From Rhizobium rhododendri (GTDB taxonomy: Bacteria; Pseudomonadota; Alphaproteobacteria; Rhizobiales; Rhizobiaceae): DNA of 64,000 nucleotides. A program made the position numbers and the translations under genes. The notes under the pieces are model-generated. The model was not told the origin of the DNA. It did not search any database and was given only the letters and a program-made list of their open reading frames with translations. Shown here in pieces: positions 30,308 to 39,378 of the stretch (the stretch's first letter is position 1; the number at the start of each line of letters is the position of its first letter). The stretch covers positions 62,001 to 126,000 of the forward strand of contig NZ_CP117270.1 of NCBI RefSeq assembly GCF_007000325.2, in the 5' to 3' direction.

Positions 30308-31360
30308 CTAAAGCTGATCGCGGCGTTTCCAGAGAAGCGTCAAGAGAACGGGGACGCCGACGATCGACATGACGATGCCGGCCGGCAACTGGTGTGGAGC
30401 AAATGCGGCGCGCCCGATCGTGTCTGCGGCCAGAACCAGTGCCGCGCCACAGAGCGCGCTTGCGCCCAGCAACGCGCCCTGGCTGCCACGAACCGAAAGC
30501 CGGGCGAGGTGGGGGGCGATCAAACCCACGAAGCCAAGACTTCCAACCAGCGCAACGCAGGCAGACGTCAGCAGCACAGGTGCCGTGAATCTTATTATTG
30601 CGAGTGTTTTCAGCGACACGCCGAGGCCCGCTGCTGCCTGAGGGCCGAGCATCGCGGCATCGGCTGCGCCTGCAGTCAGGAAGAGCAGGCACGCACCCAT
30701 GAACATCGCGGCAAAGGCGATCGGCACAGCTTCCCATGAAGCGCCGTTCAGGCTTCCGGCAAGCCATACCAGGGCCGCCTGGACATCGCGGATATCGGCA
30801 GTCGTGACGATGACGGAGACGACTGCGGCTGCAAGCCAGGACGTGCCGATGCCGACCATCACGAAGCGCATGCGGGTCACGCCGCGGGCGATGAGAACAA
30901 CAATGAGCGCAATGGCAAGCCCGCCCGCCATGCCGGCAGCAGTCCGCCCGTAAAGCCCGGCAAAAGGGGCGTAAAGCGAAAAGACGATCGCTGCGGCGCT
31001 GGCACCTTCCTTGACGCCAAGCAGGCTCGGATCAGCAAGTCCGTTGCGCGTCAGCGTCTGCATTGCCGTGCCGGCAAGCCCGAGCATGGCGCCGACCATA
31101 AGTGCCAGGAAGACACGTGGCAGGCGCAGATCCCACAAGATGCGCATGGTCTGATTGCTGAGGCGCCCCGGATCCACGACGAGATTGAAGGCATCCCTGA
31201 GGTTTATCGGTTGGCTTCCGGCGAGGATGGCAAACAGGGTCAGGCAAAGTGTGCCGAATGCCAGGCCCAGAATAGTGATCGAGGTGGCCACATGAATGCG
31301 TCTCGAGAAAAACGGACCGCTGACGACTAGGTGCGGCTTCGGAGTGTCGTAACCGGTCAT
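30308..31360 (-). CDS. Iron-siderophore ABC transporter permease (FecCD family), second permease
   Basis: 350 residues from the ATG at 31360, which overlaps the stop of the first permease (ATGA); the longer open frame to 31543 is spurious. It is a BtuC/FecD-type inner-membrane protein with about ten membrane segments. Signatures are LRLPRVFLALMVGAMLGLAGTAMQTLTRNGLADPSLLG-like text near residue 95 and GLIAPHLARL with PAGIVMSIVGVP near the C-terminus. It pairs with the first permease to form the channel. Confidence 0.9.
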   Translation of the reverse strand: MTGYDTPKPHLVVSGPFFSRRIHVATSITILGLAFGTLCLTLFAILAGSQPINLRDAFNLVVDPGRLSNQTMRILWDLRLPRVFLALMVGAMLGLAGTAMQTLTRNGLADPSLLGVKEGASAAAIVFSLYAPFAGLYGRTAAGMAGGLAIALIVVLIARGVTRMRFVMVGIGTSWLAAAVVSVIVTTADIRDVQAALVWLAGSLNGASWEAVPIAFAAMFMGACLLFLTAGAADAAMLGPQAAAGLGVSLKTLAIIRFTAPVLLTSACVALVGSLGFVGLIAPHLARLSVRGSQGALLGASALCGAALVLAADTIGRAAFAPHQLPAGIVMSIVGVPVLLTLLWKRRDQL

Positions 31361-32388
31361 TTGAGAGCCCGCGAGGCGATGGCGACGAAGAGAGGCGCTC
31401 CCAGCATGGCGGTCATGATGCCGGTTGCCAACTCGTACGGCGTAAACAGCGTGCGTGCGCCTATGTCGGCGGCGACGAGCAAGGCGGCACCCAGGAGTGC
31501 GGCAAGCGGCAGGGCGATGCGGGCATCTCCGCCGGCAGACCATCGTGCGATTGCAGGCACGATCAGGCCGACAAACCCGATCGGTCCTGCGATGGAGACA
31601 GCAGTTCCCGCGAGAATTGCCGTTGCGCAGAGGCCAACGAACCGCGTTGTCCAGATCGGAACGCCGAGCGCCGTCGCCACGGTATCGCCGAGTGCCAGCG
31701 CGTTGAGTCGTGGGCCAATGAAAAACGCAAGCAGGAGGCCAACAGCTATCGGCCCGAGCGCTGCGGCAATAGTGCCGTAGCTGACGCCGGCCAGATCGCC
31801 CGCGAGCCAGAAGCGCAAGGATTGCAGCGTCTCCTCGTCGAAAAGCAGTATGGCCGAGGTGATGGACGAGGCCAGCGAAGACAGCGCGATGCCGCAGAAG
31901 GTAACCTTGAGCATCGTCGGGCCGGACCGACCAGCGGAAGACACTGCCAGCACAAGAATAAACAGGGTGGCTGCGCCAACGGACGCGATCAGTGGGCGAC
32001 TGAGACCACCAGACAGGAAAGGCACGCTGCTTGTCGCCGTGACCGCCAATGCGGCACCGGCATTGAGGCCGAGAATATGAGGCTCGCCCAGCGGATTGTG
32101 CAGCAGCCCCTGCAGGAGAAGCCCGGAGACGCCGAGTGCCGCACCGACGAGGAGGGCGGCTGCCAGGCGCGCAAATCGCAACTTGACCAGCAGTTGATGA
32201 TCGAAATTAGCGGGATCGAAATGGAAGACCGCTTGAAAAAGGGTCAGCGGTGAAACCGCTCTGGCACCGATGCTGATATGGATGCAGGCCAGTGTGAGGA
32301 TCGCCAGGAGAAGCGCGCCCGTTACAAGGCCAACGCGAATCCCGCTCGAGGGCTGGCGCCTGGTATCCGAGGACATGACATAATTCAC
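31357..32388 (-). CDS. Iron-siderophore ABC transporter permease (FecCD family), first permease
   Basis: 343 residues from a GTG at 32388 that overlaps the ATPase stop; an ATG at 32376 is the alternative start. Typical FecCD features are LRFARLAAALLVGAALGVSG with GLLHNPLGEPHILGLNAGAA, then GFVGLIVPAIARW and ELATGIMTAMLGAP. It heads the permease pair and overlaps the second permease by ATGA. Confidence 0.9.
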   Translation of the reverse strand: MNYVMSSDTRRQPSSGIRVGLVTGALLLAILTLACIHISIGARAVSPLTLFQAVFHFDPANFDHQLLVKLRFARLAAALLVGAALGVSGLLLQGLLHNPLGEPHILGLNAGAALAVTATSSVPFLSGGLSRPLIASVGAATLFILVLAVSSAGRSGPTMLKVTFCGIALSSLASSITSAILLFDEETLQSLRFWLAGDLAGVSYGTIAAALGPIAVGLLLAFFIGPRLNALALGDTVATALGVPIWTTRFVGLCATAILAGTAVSIAGPIGFVGLIVPAIARWSAGGDARIALPLAALLGAALLVAADIGARTLFTPYELATGIMTAMLGAPLFVAIASRALK

Positions 32389-33221
32389 GTGATCGGCCCC
32401 GCGCCATGGGCAGGAACGAAAACCGGTTTGTCAGTCTGCGGATGGGTTAGTCGAATGACCTGCACGCTGAAGACGTCCTCTATGAGTTCGGCGGTGCAGG
32501 TGCCCGGCTCCTCCGCAATGTGCCGAATGGACCCGTTTTTCAGGAAGACGACGCAATCGGCATACTGGACGGCGAAATTCAGGTCGTGCAGCACGACGAC
32601 GATCGTCCGGTCGTGATCCCGGGCCAGATCCCTCAGCAGTTCCATGACCTCCACCTGATAGTGGAGGTCCAGATAGGTCGTCGGTTCATCCAGCAGGATA
32701 ACCGGGGTTTGCTGCGCGAGAGCCATGGCGATCCAGCACCGCTGCCGCTGACCGCCGGAAAGACTGTCCACCGGCCGGTGGAGGAGATCGGAAAGGTCTG
32801 TAACCTCGAGTGCTTGCCTGACCGCTTGCTCGTCCTTGTCGGTCCACTGTTTCAGGAAACCCTGGTGCGGATGGCGGCCGCGCGACACGAGGTCATAGAC
32901 CGTCAAACCTTCCGGAACCACGGGGCTTTGCGGCAGAAGGCCCAGCTTCCTCGCCACCGACCGCGTCGGCAAAACGTGAATGTCGTGTCCTTCCAGAAGC
33001 ACATTGCCAGCGCTGGGCTTCATCAGGCGGGCGATGGTCGCCAGCATCGTCGATTTGCCACAGCCATTGGGGCCAACCAGCGCGGTCAACTTGCCTGCAC
33101 CGATGTCGAGCGATATTCCGGATAAGACTGTCTGCCGTCCGTAGCCGGCAGAGACGTCGCGTGCGGAGAGGGGATGCCCTCGCTCGGCTCCTCGAGCTTT
33201 CGAGTTCAATCTGTCCGTCAT
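32385..33221 (-). CDS. Iron-siderophore ABC transporter ATPase (FecE/FepC family)
   Basis: 278 residues. Walker A is GPNGCGKSTM, the signature motif is LSGGQRQRCWIAMALAQ, Walker B is VILLDEPTTYLD, and the switch His follows in VVVLHDLN. This is the standard cytoplasmic ATPase of siderophore importers. It is the first gene of the minus-strand operon; the iron-responsive operator lies about 70 nt upstream of its start. Confidence 0.93.
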   Translation of the reverse strand: MTDRLNSKARGAERGHPLSARDVSAGYGRQTVLSGISLDIGAGKLTALVGPNGCGKSTMLATIARLMKPSAGNVLLEGHDIHVLPTRSVARKLGLLPQSPVVPEGLTVYDLVSRGRHPHQGFLKQWTDKDEQAVRQALEVTDLSDLLHRPVDSLSGGQRQRCWIAMALAQQTPVILLDEPTTYLDLHYQVEVMELLRDLARDHDRTIVVVLHDLNFAVQYADCVVFLKNGSIRHIAEEPGTCTAELIEDVFSVQVIRLTHPQTDKPVFVPAHGAGPIT

Positions 33222-33292
33222 GCCCGCGGCAGTCCTGTTTTAAAAATCCGACCTCTCCTACCGTCTGGAAACCGCACGAGAAAGAGAATTCT

Positions 33293-33307
33293 TGAGTGTA
33301 GTAGTCA
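33293..33307 (-). promoter_or_regulatory. Iron-responsive operator (TGA-N9-TCA) for the ABC operon
   Basis: On the minus strand TGACTACTACACTCA. It overlaps TTGACT, a likely -35 box. This matches the RirA-type IRO consensus TGA-N9-TCA of rhizobia, and differs by one base from the receptor operator. Confidence 0.75.
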
Positions 33308-33512
33308 ATTTTAAATTCGAAAAGATGCGATTGCCGTTGTTGGTTGTGCCTGCGTGACAGCCATATCGCGGCTCACCTCTCCCGTAGGCGCACGCTCAAC
33401 ACATTGCTTCTATTTATATATTAGGGGTATCTCAGGGTCGAGAGCTTGACGGCAACGGGAACGCAGGCGAGCACGCCGGGCATAAAATTGCGGATATTCC
33501 ACCAATTAAAGT

Positions 33513-33527
33513 TGACTACTACATTCA
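33513..33527 (+). promoter_or_regulatory. Iron-responsive operator (TGA-N9-TCA) for the receptor gene
   Basis: TGACTACTACATTCA, overlapping a TTGACT -35-like box, 82 nt before the receptor ATG. Flanking bases (AATTAAA before, ATGAAATC after) also resemble those of the other operator, read toward its own gene. Confidence 0.75.
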
Positions 33528-33609
33528 TGAAATCATACCTGCCATCGGCTCGCAGGCGGGCAAGGGGTAATTTCTGACGAAGATATCCGCAAGGATATGG
33601 GGGTACGAC

Positions 33610-35814
33610 ATGATTGAACGGCGAGCCGCAGGGCGCTACGGTCCCAATATCCTGAGGGCTACTGCCTTGGCGCTGGCTGCCTGCGCCGCCTATCCGGCAT
33701 TCGGCGAAGACGCTCAACCGGCTGCAACGGCGGCGACCGATGTGTTTCCCAAGGAAAGCCGGATAAAGGACGACACCGTGCTGAAGCCGATCGTCGTCGG
33801 TAAAGGCAGCAATGCCGCGACGCAGGGCTATCAACCGATCTCCACCGTAACCGCGACGCGTACGGATACACCTCTGCTCGATATCCCGCAGGCCGTGAAC
33901 GTTGTCAGCCAGGACGTCCTGAGAGACCAGAATGCGCGGTCGCTGGACGACGCACTTGCGAATATCAGCGGTGTTGCGCAGTCGAATACGCTTGGCGGCA
34001 CGCAAGAATCCATCATCCGGCGCGGTTTCGGGGACAACAGGGACGGTTCGATCCTCATCGATGGCATGAAAACCGCGATGTCTCGCAGCTTCAATGCGAC
34101 GACCGATCGTGTCGAAGTTCTGAAAGGCCCGGCGTCGACACTTTACGGCATCCTCGATCCCGGCGGCATGATCAACGTGGTGACGAAGAAGCCGGAGCAG
34201 ACTTTCAGCGGCAAGACCTATACCAGCGTTTCAAGCTTCGGCGGTGGATCTGCAGGGTTTGATTTCACAGGCCCGATCGAAGGTACAGATTTGAGCTATC
34301 GTGTCGTCGGAGACTACAAACACGTCGACTACTGGCGCAATTTCGGCGTCAACAAGGATTGGGTACTCTCGCCATCGCTGACATGGTCCGGTGAAGATAC
34401 CGAAGTGACGGTCTCCTACACGCATGAAGACTATAGTGTCCCCTTCGACCGCGGGACGATCTTTGATCTCGCCACCGGCCATGCCGTCGATGTCGACCCG
34501 AAGATCCGCTTCGACGAACCCTATAACATCAGCAAGGGGCAATCGAACCTTGCGTCTGTCCACGTCAAGCGCGACCTTGGCGACGACTGGAAGCTGACAT
34601 TCGATTACACCTACAGCATCAATACCTATTCGGATAACCAGGCACGCCTCATCTCCTATAACGCAGCGACGGGGATCCTGACGCGACGGGCGGATGCCAC
34701 GCAGGGCTCGACGATCTACAATCACGCCGTTCGCACCGATCTGTCCGGTGACGTCGATATTGCCGGTTTCCGAAATGAGCTGCTGTTCGGGACGTCCTAC
34801 GACTATGCGGATACGCTCCGGACCAAACTGATCCGCTGCGCCAATCGCACCGGGTTCAATATCAATAACCCGACTTACGGCACGCTACCGGAGTGCACCA
34901 CCGTATCGGCTGCCGACAGTGACCAGACAGAGCAGATCTCGACAGCTTCCTTCTACGCTCAGGACGCTTTGCATCTCAACGATCAATGGATACTGGTCGG
35001 CGGTTTTCGCTATCAATATTATGACCTGATGGCCGGCAAAGGGCGCCCTTTCAACGAGAATACCGACAGCTTTGGCACTGCTTTCGTCCCACGCGGTGGT
35101 ATTGTCTACAAAGTGACCCCGGACTTCTCGCTCTATGCGAACGCTGCCAAGACGTTCCGTCCGCAGTCTTCCATCGCCAGCTACTACGGCAATCTCGATC
35201 CTGAAGAAGGCGTGGCCTACGAGGTCGGTGCCAAATTCGACGTGCTTGACGGCATTACCGCGAACGTCGCGCTCTACACCAGCGACAAGAAGAATGTCGC
35301 TTATTCCAGCCTCGATCCGGTGACGGGCGATACGGTCGTGAAGACGGCAGGCCTCGTGCGGGCAAGCGGCATCGAAGCCGATATGGCGGGCGAAATCACC
35401 GATGAGATGAGTTTCATTGCAAGCTACGGCTACACGCACGCGCGGATCCTCGAGGACCCCGACTACGCCGGAAACGAGCCGGTCAATGTACCGCATCATA
35501 CAGGCTCGCTCTACCTCACCTACGATTTTGGCGAGATCGACAGCCGTGGTGATTCACTGAAGCTTGGAGGCGGTGTTCGTGCTGTTGGACGGCGTGCCGG
35601 GATCAACACGAACGCCTATTACCTGCCGGGCTATATGGTGGCTGACGCATTTGCAGCCTACACCTGGAAGAACGACCGCCCGTTGACGCTCCAGCTCAAC
35701 CTCAAGAATATATTCAACAAAACCTATTACACTTCATCGATCGGCACGACAGCATTGGGAAACCAGATCGGCGAGCCTTTCAGCGCGGTATTGTCGGCAA
35801 GCGTCCAGTTCTGA
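33610..35814 (+). CDS. TonB-dependent siderophore receptor
   Basis: 734-residue outer-membrane receptor of the FhuA/FpvA type. A signal peptide (about 1-32, ending AFGED) precedes an N-terminal TonB-box-like region and the plug domain: TRTDTPLLDIPQAVNVVSQD, ALANISGVAQSNTLGG, RGFGDNRDGSILIDGM and VEVLKGPASTLYGILDPGG. The barrel follows and ends in the typical LNLKNIFNKTYYTSS...VQF with a terminal Phe. It imports a ferric siderophore, probably a hydroxamate type, for the divergently encoded ABC system. The ligand is inferred, not shown. Confidence 0.93.
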   Translation: MIERRAAGRYGPNILRATALALAACAAYPAFGEDAQPAATAATDVFPKESRIKDDTVLKPIVVGKGSNAATQGYQPISTVTATRTDTPLLDIPQAVNVVSQDVLRDQNARSLDDALANISGVAQSNTLGGTQESIIRRGFGDNRDGSILIDGMKTAMSRSFNATTDRVEVLKGPASTLYGILDPGGMINVVTKKPEQTFSGKTYTSVSSFGGGSAGFDFTGPIEGTDLSYRVVGDYKHVDYWRNFGVNKDWVLSPSLTWSGEDTEVTVSYTHEDYSVPFDRGTIFDLATGHAVDVDPKIRFDEPYNISKGQSNLASVHVKRDLGDDWKLTFDYTYSINTYSDNQARLISYNAATGILTRRADATQGSTIYNHAVRTDLSGDVDIAGFRNELLFGTSYDYADTLRTKLIRCANRTGFNINNPTYGTLPECTTVSAADSDQTEQISTASFYAQDALHLNDQWILVGGFRYQYYDLMAGKGRPFNENTDSFGTAFVPRGGIVYKVTPDFSLYANAAKTFRPQSSIASYYGNLDPEEGVAYEVGAKFDVLDGITANVALYTSDKKNVAYSSLDPVTGDTVVKTAGLVRASGIEADMAGEITDEMSFIASYGYTHARILEDPDYAGNEPVNVPHHTGSLYLTYDFGEIDSRGDSLKLGGGVRAVGRRAGINTNAYYLPGYMVADAFAAYTWKNDRPLTLQLNLKNIFNKTYYTSSIGTTALGNQIGEPFSAVLSASVQF

Positions 35815-35955
35815 CAGGTGGCTGAGATTGTCGCTTGTCAAAGGACTGTCGGGGCTGCTTTGATATGTTTCAGCCAGAACCGGCATCGTTACAATATAGA
35901 AGTTCCATAAGATTGATTACGCATTTTTGTGGTGTAGCCGGGTACATTCTATTTT

Positions 35956-35970
35956 CAAGTGCGACATGCC
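35956..35970 (+). repeat. Left terminal inverted repeat of the IS30 element
   Basis: CAAGTGCGACATGCC; matches the reverse complement of 37027-37041 (CAAGTGCATCATGCC) at 13 of 15 positions. Confidence 0.7.
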
Positions 35971-36005
35971 AATGATTTCAAGGGTTTCACTTTGGAGATT
36001 TTGGT

Positions 36006-37007
36006 ATGTCTCGATGCTACACGCAGATCACCCTCGCCGATCGCCGACGCCTGCATCACCTGGTGGCGTCAAGCGTTCCCATCAACGAGATGGCCCGTCA
36101 GCTCGGGCGTCATCGCTCGACCATATACCGCGAGATCAGGCGCAATACGTTTCACGATCGCGAACTGCCGGACTACGACGGCTACTACAGTACGGTTGCC
36201 GACGGTATTGCCAAGGAGCGGCGCCGCCGGTTGAGAAAGCTGCAGCGCCACCCGACTTTGCGCACAGAGATTGTCAGCCAGCTGGAGGCTCGCTGGTCGC
36301 CGGAACAAATTGCCGGACGCCTGCTGTCGGACGGCCTCAGTCTCATTCGCGTTTGTAAGGAGACGATCTATCGCTTCATCTACAGCAAAGAAGATTATGG
36401 GCTCGGTCTCTATCAATATCTACCAGAGGCACGCCGCAAACGTCGTCCTATGCGATCAAGAAAGCCACGCGACGGTGCGTTTCCGGCCACGCACCGCATA
36501 TCCCAACGACCTGATTTCGTTGGAGATAGATCACAGTTTGGGCATTGGGAGGGCGACCTGCTCATCTTCGAACGCCCACTCGGCCATGCGAATGTCACTA
36601 CTCTCGTGGAGCGCAGGAGCCGCTATACCGTTCTCATCAAGAACCCGAGCCGACACTCGCGCCCGATCATGGACAAGATCATCAGAGCGTTTTCGCCTTT
36701 ACCGGCATTCGCGCGTCAAAGCTTCACATTTGATCGTGGTACCGAGTTTGCCGGATTCAGGGCTTTGGAAGATGGGATCGGTGCGTGCAGTTGGTTTTGC
36801 GACCCAAGTGCACCTTGGCAAAAAGGCACAGTCGAGAACACCAATAAGCGCATTCGACGCTATCTGCCTGGTACCACAGATCTGGCAGAAGTTTCACAAC
36901 GCGACCTTCTCTACCTTGCACGCCATATCAACAATCAACCGCGCAAATGTCTCGGATACCGGACGCCGACCGAGGTGTTTATGGCGCATTTGCACGAAGA
37001 CAGGTGA
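36006..37007 (+). CDS. IS30-family transposase
   Basis: 333 residues, normal for IS30. An N-terminal helix-turn-helix (LTLADRR-like start, then INEMARQLGRHRSTIYREIRRN) binds the ends. The DDE catalytic core shows the first Asp in HWEGDLL, the second in FDRGTEF, and the Glu in KGTVENTNKRIRRYLP. The start ATG 36006 has GGAG 8-9 nt upstream. The frame is intact, so it may be active. Confidence 0.95.
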   Translation: MSRCYTQITLADRRRLHHLVASSVPINEMARQLGRHRSTIYREIRRNTFHDRELPDYDGYYSTVADGIAKERRRRLRKLQRHPTLRTEIVSQLEARWSPEQIAGRLLSDGLSLIRVCKETIYRFIYSKEDYGLGLYQYLPEARRKRRPMRSRKPRDGAFPATHRISQRPDFVGDRSQFGHWEGDLLIFERPLGHANVTTLVERRSRYTVLIKNPSRHSRPIMDKIIRAFSPLPAFARQSFTFDRGTEFAGFRALEDGIGACSWFCDPSAPWQKGTVENTNKRIRRYLPGTTDLAEVSQRDLLYLARHINNQPRKCLGYRTPTEVFMAHLHEDR

Positions 37008-37026
37008 TCCCCTATCCTGCAAAGCA

Positions 37027-37041
37027 GGCATGATGCACTTG
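37027..37041 (-). repeat. Right terminal inverted repeat of the IS30 element
   Basis: GGCATGATGCACTTG, the inverted partner of 35956-35970 with two mismatches. Confidence 0.7.
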
Positions 37042-37075
37042 GGTTAGCTTCTCCACCGGGTGGGTTCAAGGATGA

Positions 37076-37088
37076 AGTGCGACTTGCC
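37076..37088 (+). repeat. Extra copy of the IS30 left-end sequence
   Basis: AGTGCGACTTGCC differs by one base from AGTGCGACATGCC in the left repeat, in the same orientation, 35 nt beyond the right end. It could be the remnant of an earlier IS copy. Confidence 0.4.
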
Positions 37089-37120
37089 GCCGCCTCGCCC
37101 GTAAACCTTCAAATGCCCAT

Positions 37121-37828
37121 CTACTTCATATCCTTCACGTTTTCGACCTTGGTGGTTGTTACGGCGAGGGATTGGGCGAGGATGCCGTTGAATAGGGGGC
37201 AGACGAAGAAGAGGTCGCGGTGGGTTTGGGTTGGGGCGTTTTCGAGGGCGTGGGCGAGCGCTTTCAGGAGGACGGATCCGGAACGGAACGCGTAGGTTCC
37301 AGCCGAGGCTTCGCTGGAGATGACCTTTTTCTCGGCCGCCTCGACAACGTTGCCGTCGTCGTTTTTGCGGAGATAGCTGTAGAGCGGATTTTGGCTCTGG
37401 AAGGTCAGCGCGAGGCCGCCAACGTCAGCGTGCCGGGCAAAGTGGAGTGCTGGATCGAGGGCGGTCGAGTAGAGGATGTCGGCGAGATCGATGACGACAG
37501 GATTGTTGTGGGCGCCGAGTTGCAGGGCTGCACCGGCAAGGCTGCTGAAGGCTGCGCCGGTCGTGAAGTGCGACAGGAAGACGACGCGGCAACCGGGAAA
37601 CCAGGCTTGGAGGTAGTCGCTTGCAAAGGCCCGTGTTTCCGCCCGATCATGGAGCACGAATGCGTAGCTGGAGGGGGCGGTGCCCCTCGCCCACGGCCGC
37701 TGCTTCAACGTCGCGAGGAGGAAGGGGTCGGCTTGCCCGATATCCATGAGTGCCTTGAGACTGCCGTCGGCGGATACGAAGTCCGGACCGGCCAGGGGCA
37801 CGACGATATTGAGGCCGGAGATGTTCAT
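37121..37828 (-). CDS. Degenerate nucleotidyltransferase-like protein (third copy in the cassette)
   Basis: 235 residues. It lines up with both halves of the preceding protein: GAAFSSLAGAALQLGAHNNP with VVIDLAD replaces the NSDQ core, and VVEAAEKKVISSEASAG (residues 161-177) matches AEKRVVSD and AEKKPISD there. The N-terminal nucleotide-binding loop with its Gly-Arg-Lys residues is absent (PLAGPDFVSADGSLKALMDI). It therefore looks like a nucleotidyltransferase fold without the catalytic loop, perhaps a partner or sensor subunit. It begins 5 nt after the double-domain gene, so the two are translated together. Confidence 0.65.
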   Translation of the reverse strand: MNISGLNIVVPLAGPDFVSADGSLKALMDIGQADPFLLATLKQRPWARGTAPSSYAFVLHDRAETRAFASDYLQAWFPGCRVVFLSHFTTGAAFSSLAGAALQLGAHNNPVVIDLADILYSTALDPALHFARHADVGGLALTFQSQNPLYSYLRKNDDGNVVEAAEKKVISSEASAGTYAFRSGSVLLKALAHALENAPTQTHRDLFFVCPLFNGILAQSLAVTTTKVENVKDMK

Positions 37829-37833
37829 CGGCG

Positions 37834-39360
37834 TTACGAGGCCATGGCGAGGGGCGCATCGGCCGAAGACGGCAAGCCGCTTGCGGCGAGGTATGCGTTG
37901 AGATCCTCCGGGGTGCCGAGGCCCTTCATGGCATCCGGGCTGACCTTGTAGACGCCGATCCTGGCGCCGTTGCGGATCATGTAGTTGTAGGCCGGGCAGG
38001 TGTAGAACTCGTTGTTCACCCGGTCGTTACAAGCGATCATGTCGACGGCGGCGCGGACGAAATCGGAGCCCCGACGGAAGAGATAGATGCCGACGGTGGC
38101 GAGATCGGAGATCGGCTTTTTCTCTGCCACCTCGGTGACCAGGCCCCGGTCGTCAACCTTGGCGAAGGACCATTTCGGGTCCATCTGCGCATCGCGAAAA
38201 ACCAGGATCGAGCCGTCGAGCTTGCGCTGCAGGCAATCCTTGATGAAGGCGCTGCAATCGAAATCGACCCACTGATCCGAGTTGGCAATCAGCAGCGGCC
38301 GGTCGTTGTCGAAGCTGCTGCGGGCAAGCAGCACCGTGCAGGCGGTGCCCTCCGTCAGGCGGTCTACGGGCCTGATCGTGGTGCCCATTGCCCGCAAGAG
38401 CTGGACGTCTCCATCGCATGCCTTCATGTGCTCGGCACGCAGAAGCACGGTGGGGGTGGCGTTCGGCGGGCATACATTGCCGATGACATGTTCGAGCATC
38501 ATCCTTCCATCGACATCGATGAACGGTTTAGGCTTGCGCCAGTTCTGCCGGGCAAAGCGGCTGCCCTCGCCGGCCGCCGGGATGAGCACGTTGATCGGCC
38601 GGTCATCCCGTGACTGGTCGCGCAGGCTTGCGGCGAGCTCGGTGGCGGCGAATTCGGCAATCTTTTCCGGCGAATAGAAGCTGTAATATCTGGAGGCCTC
38701 GATCTTCACATAGGCGACCTGTTCGTCGCTGAGGATGATCTGGTTAAGGGCGGCGGAGAAGTAATATTGGCCCTCGACGTCATCGCCGTTGAGGATCGCG
38801 CGGCGTGCCGCTGCGAAGAAGTCACCTGCCCTCCGAAAGTAATAGAAGCCGGCAACGGCGATATCGGAGACGACGCGCTTTTCTGCCGCCTGGGCAACAC
38901 GTCCGTCGCCTTCGGGCACGATATAACACCAGCGCGGATGGACGGAGCGGAAGGTGACGACGCCAGAGGCAACGTCGTCTTGGCGAAACTTCTCCAGGAT
39001 TTCCATCAGCGGCGCATCGATGATCTGGTCGCTGTTGCAGATGACGAGAGGCGCCTCCAGATCCAGTTCGTCGCCGGCCAGCAGCGCAGAGCAGAGGCCG
39101 CCCCTGGTCTCGCCGACCCGCTGGATGACCTTGGTCCCCTGCCCGCCGACAATCATCAGGGTCTCATCGAGCGAAAAGCGTCGTGCATCGTCGGCTGAAA
39201 TGATGAAGCAGAAGCGGGCGTCGGCAATCGTCGTGCGCAGCGCCGAGACGACGCAGTCGATCATCGGCTTGCCGGCGATCTCGATCAGCGGCTTGGGAAA
39301 GAAATACTCCTGCTCTGGAAAGAACTGCGAGCGGCTGGCGATCGGCATGAGAATCTGCAT
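37834..39360 (-). CDS. Tandem two-domain nucleotidyltransferase
   Basis: 508 residues made of two related nucleotidyltransferase-fold domains. Domain 2 (about 256-495) is canonical: LIPAAGEGSRFARQNWRKPK, NSDQ at 360-363, AEKKPISD at 412-419. Domain 1 (about 1-240) keeps FFPKPLIEIAGKPMID, NSDQ at 109-112 and AEKRVVSD at 159-166, but its glycine-rich loop is replaced by IASRSQFFP. Such enzymes join NTPs to sugar or polyol phosphates. Domain 1 may be regulatory or act on a different substrate. It sits between the HAD gene and the single-domain relative. Substrate unknown. Confidence 0.8.
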   Translation of the reverse strand: MQILMPIASRSQFFPEQEYFFPKPLIEIAGKPMIDCVVSALRTTIADARFCFIISADDARRFSLDETLMIVGGQGTKVIQRVGETRGGLCSALLAGDELDLEAPLVICNSDQIIDAPLMEILEKFRQDDVASGVVTFRSVHPRWCYIVPEGDGRVAQAAEKRVVSDIAVAGFYYFRRAGDFFAAARRAILNGDDVEGQYYFSAALNQIILSDEQVAYVKIEASRYYSFYSPEKIAEFAATELAASLRDQSRDDRPINVLIPAAGEGSRFARQNWRKPKPFIDVDGRMMLEHVIGNVCPPNATPTVLLRAEHMKACDGDVQLLRAMGTTIRPVDRLTEGTACTVLLARSSFDNDRPLLIANSDQWVDFDCSAFIKDCLQRKLDGSILVFRDAQMDPKWSFAKVDDRGLVTEVAEKKPISDLATVGIYLFRRGSDFVRAAVDMIACNDRVNNEFYTCPAYNYMIRNGARIGVYKVSPDAMKGLGTPEDLNAYLAASGLPSSADAPLAMAS

Positions 39361-39378
39361 GGAGAATCCTGCTCGGTG

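Larger units (their letters stand above)
33222..33609. other. Divergent regulatory region between siderophore importer and receptor
   Basis: 388 nt with no convincing gene. It contains two nearly identical iron-responsive operators, one facing each operon, and AT-rich promoter sequence between them. Confidence 0.7.
35956..37041 (+). mobile_element. IS30-family insertion sequence, apparently intact
   Basis: About 1086 bp with one transposase gene and imperfect terminal inverted repeats. Exact ends and target duplication are uncertain, since the flanks (TTT and GGG) do not match each other. It sits between the siderophore receptor gene and the nucleotidyltransferase operon and does not appear to break a recognisable gene. 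Confidence 0.8.

Noticed and set aside
33421..34005. Minus-strand ORF over the siderophore receptor start
   Set aside because: It overlaps the receptor's signal peptide and plug region and the iron operator.
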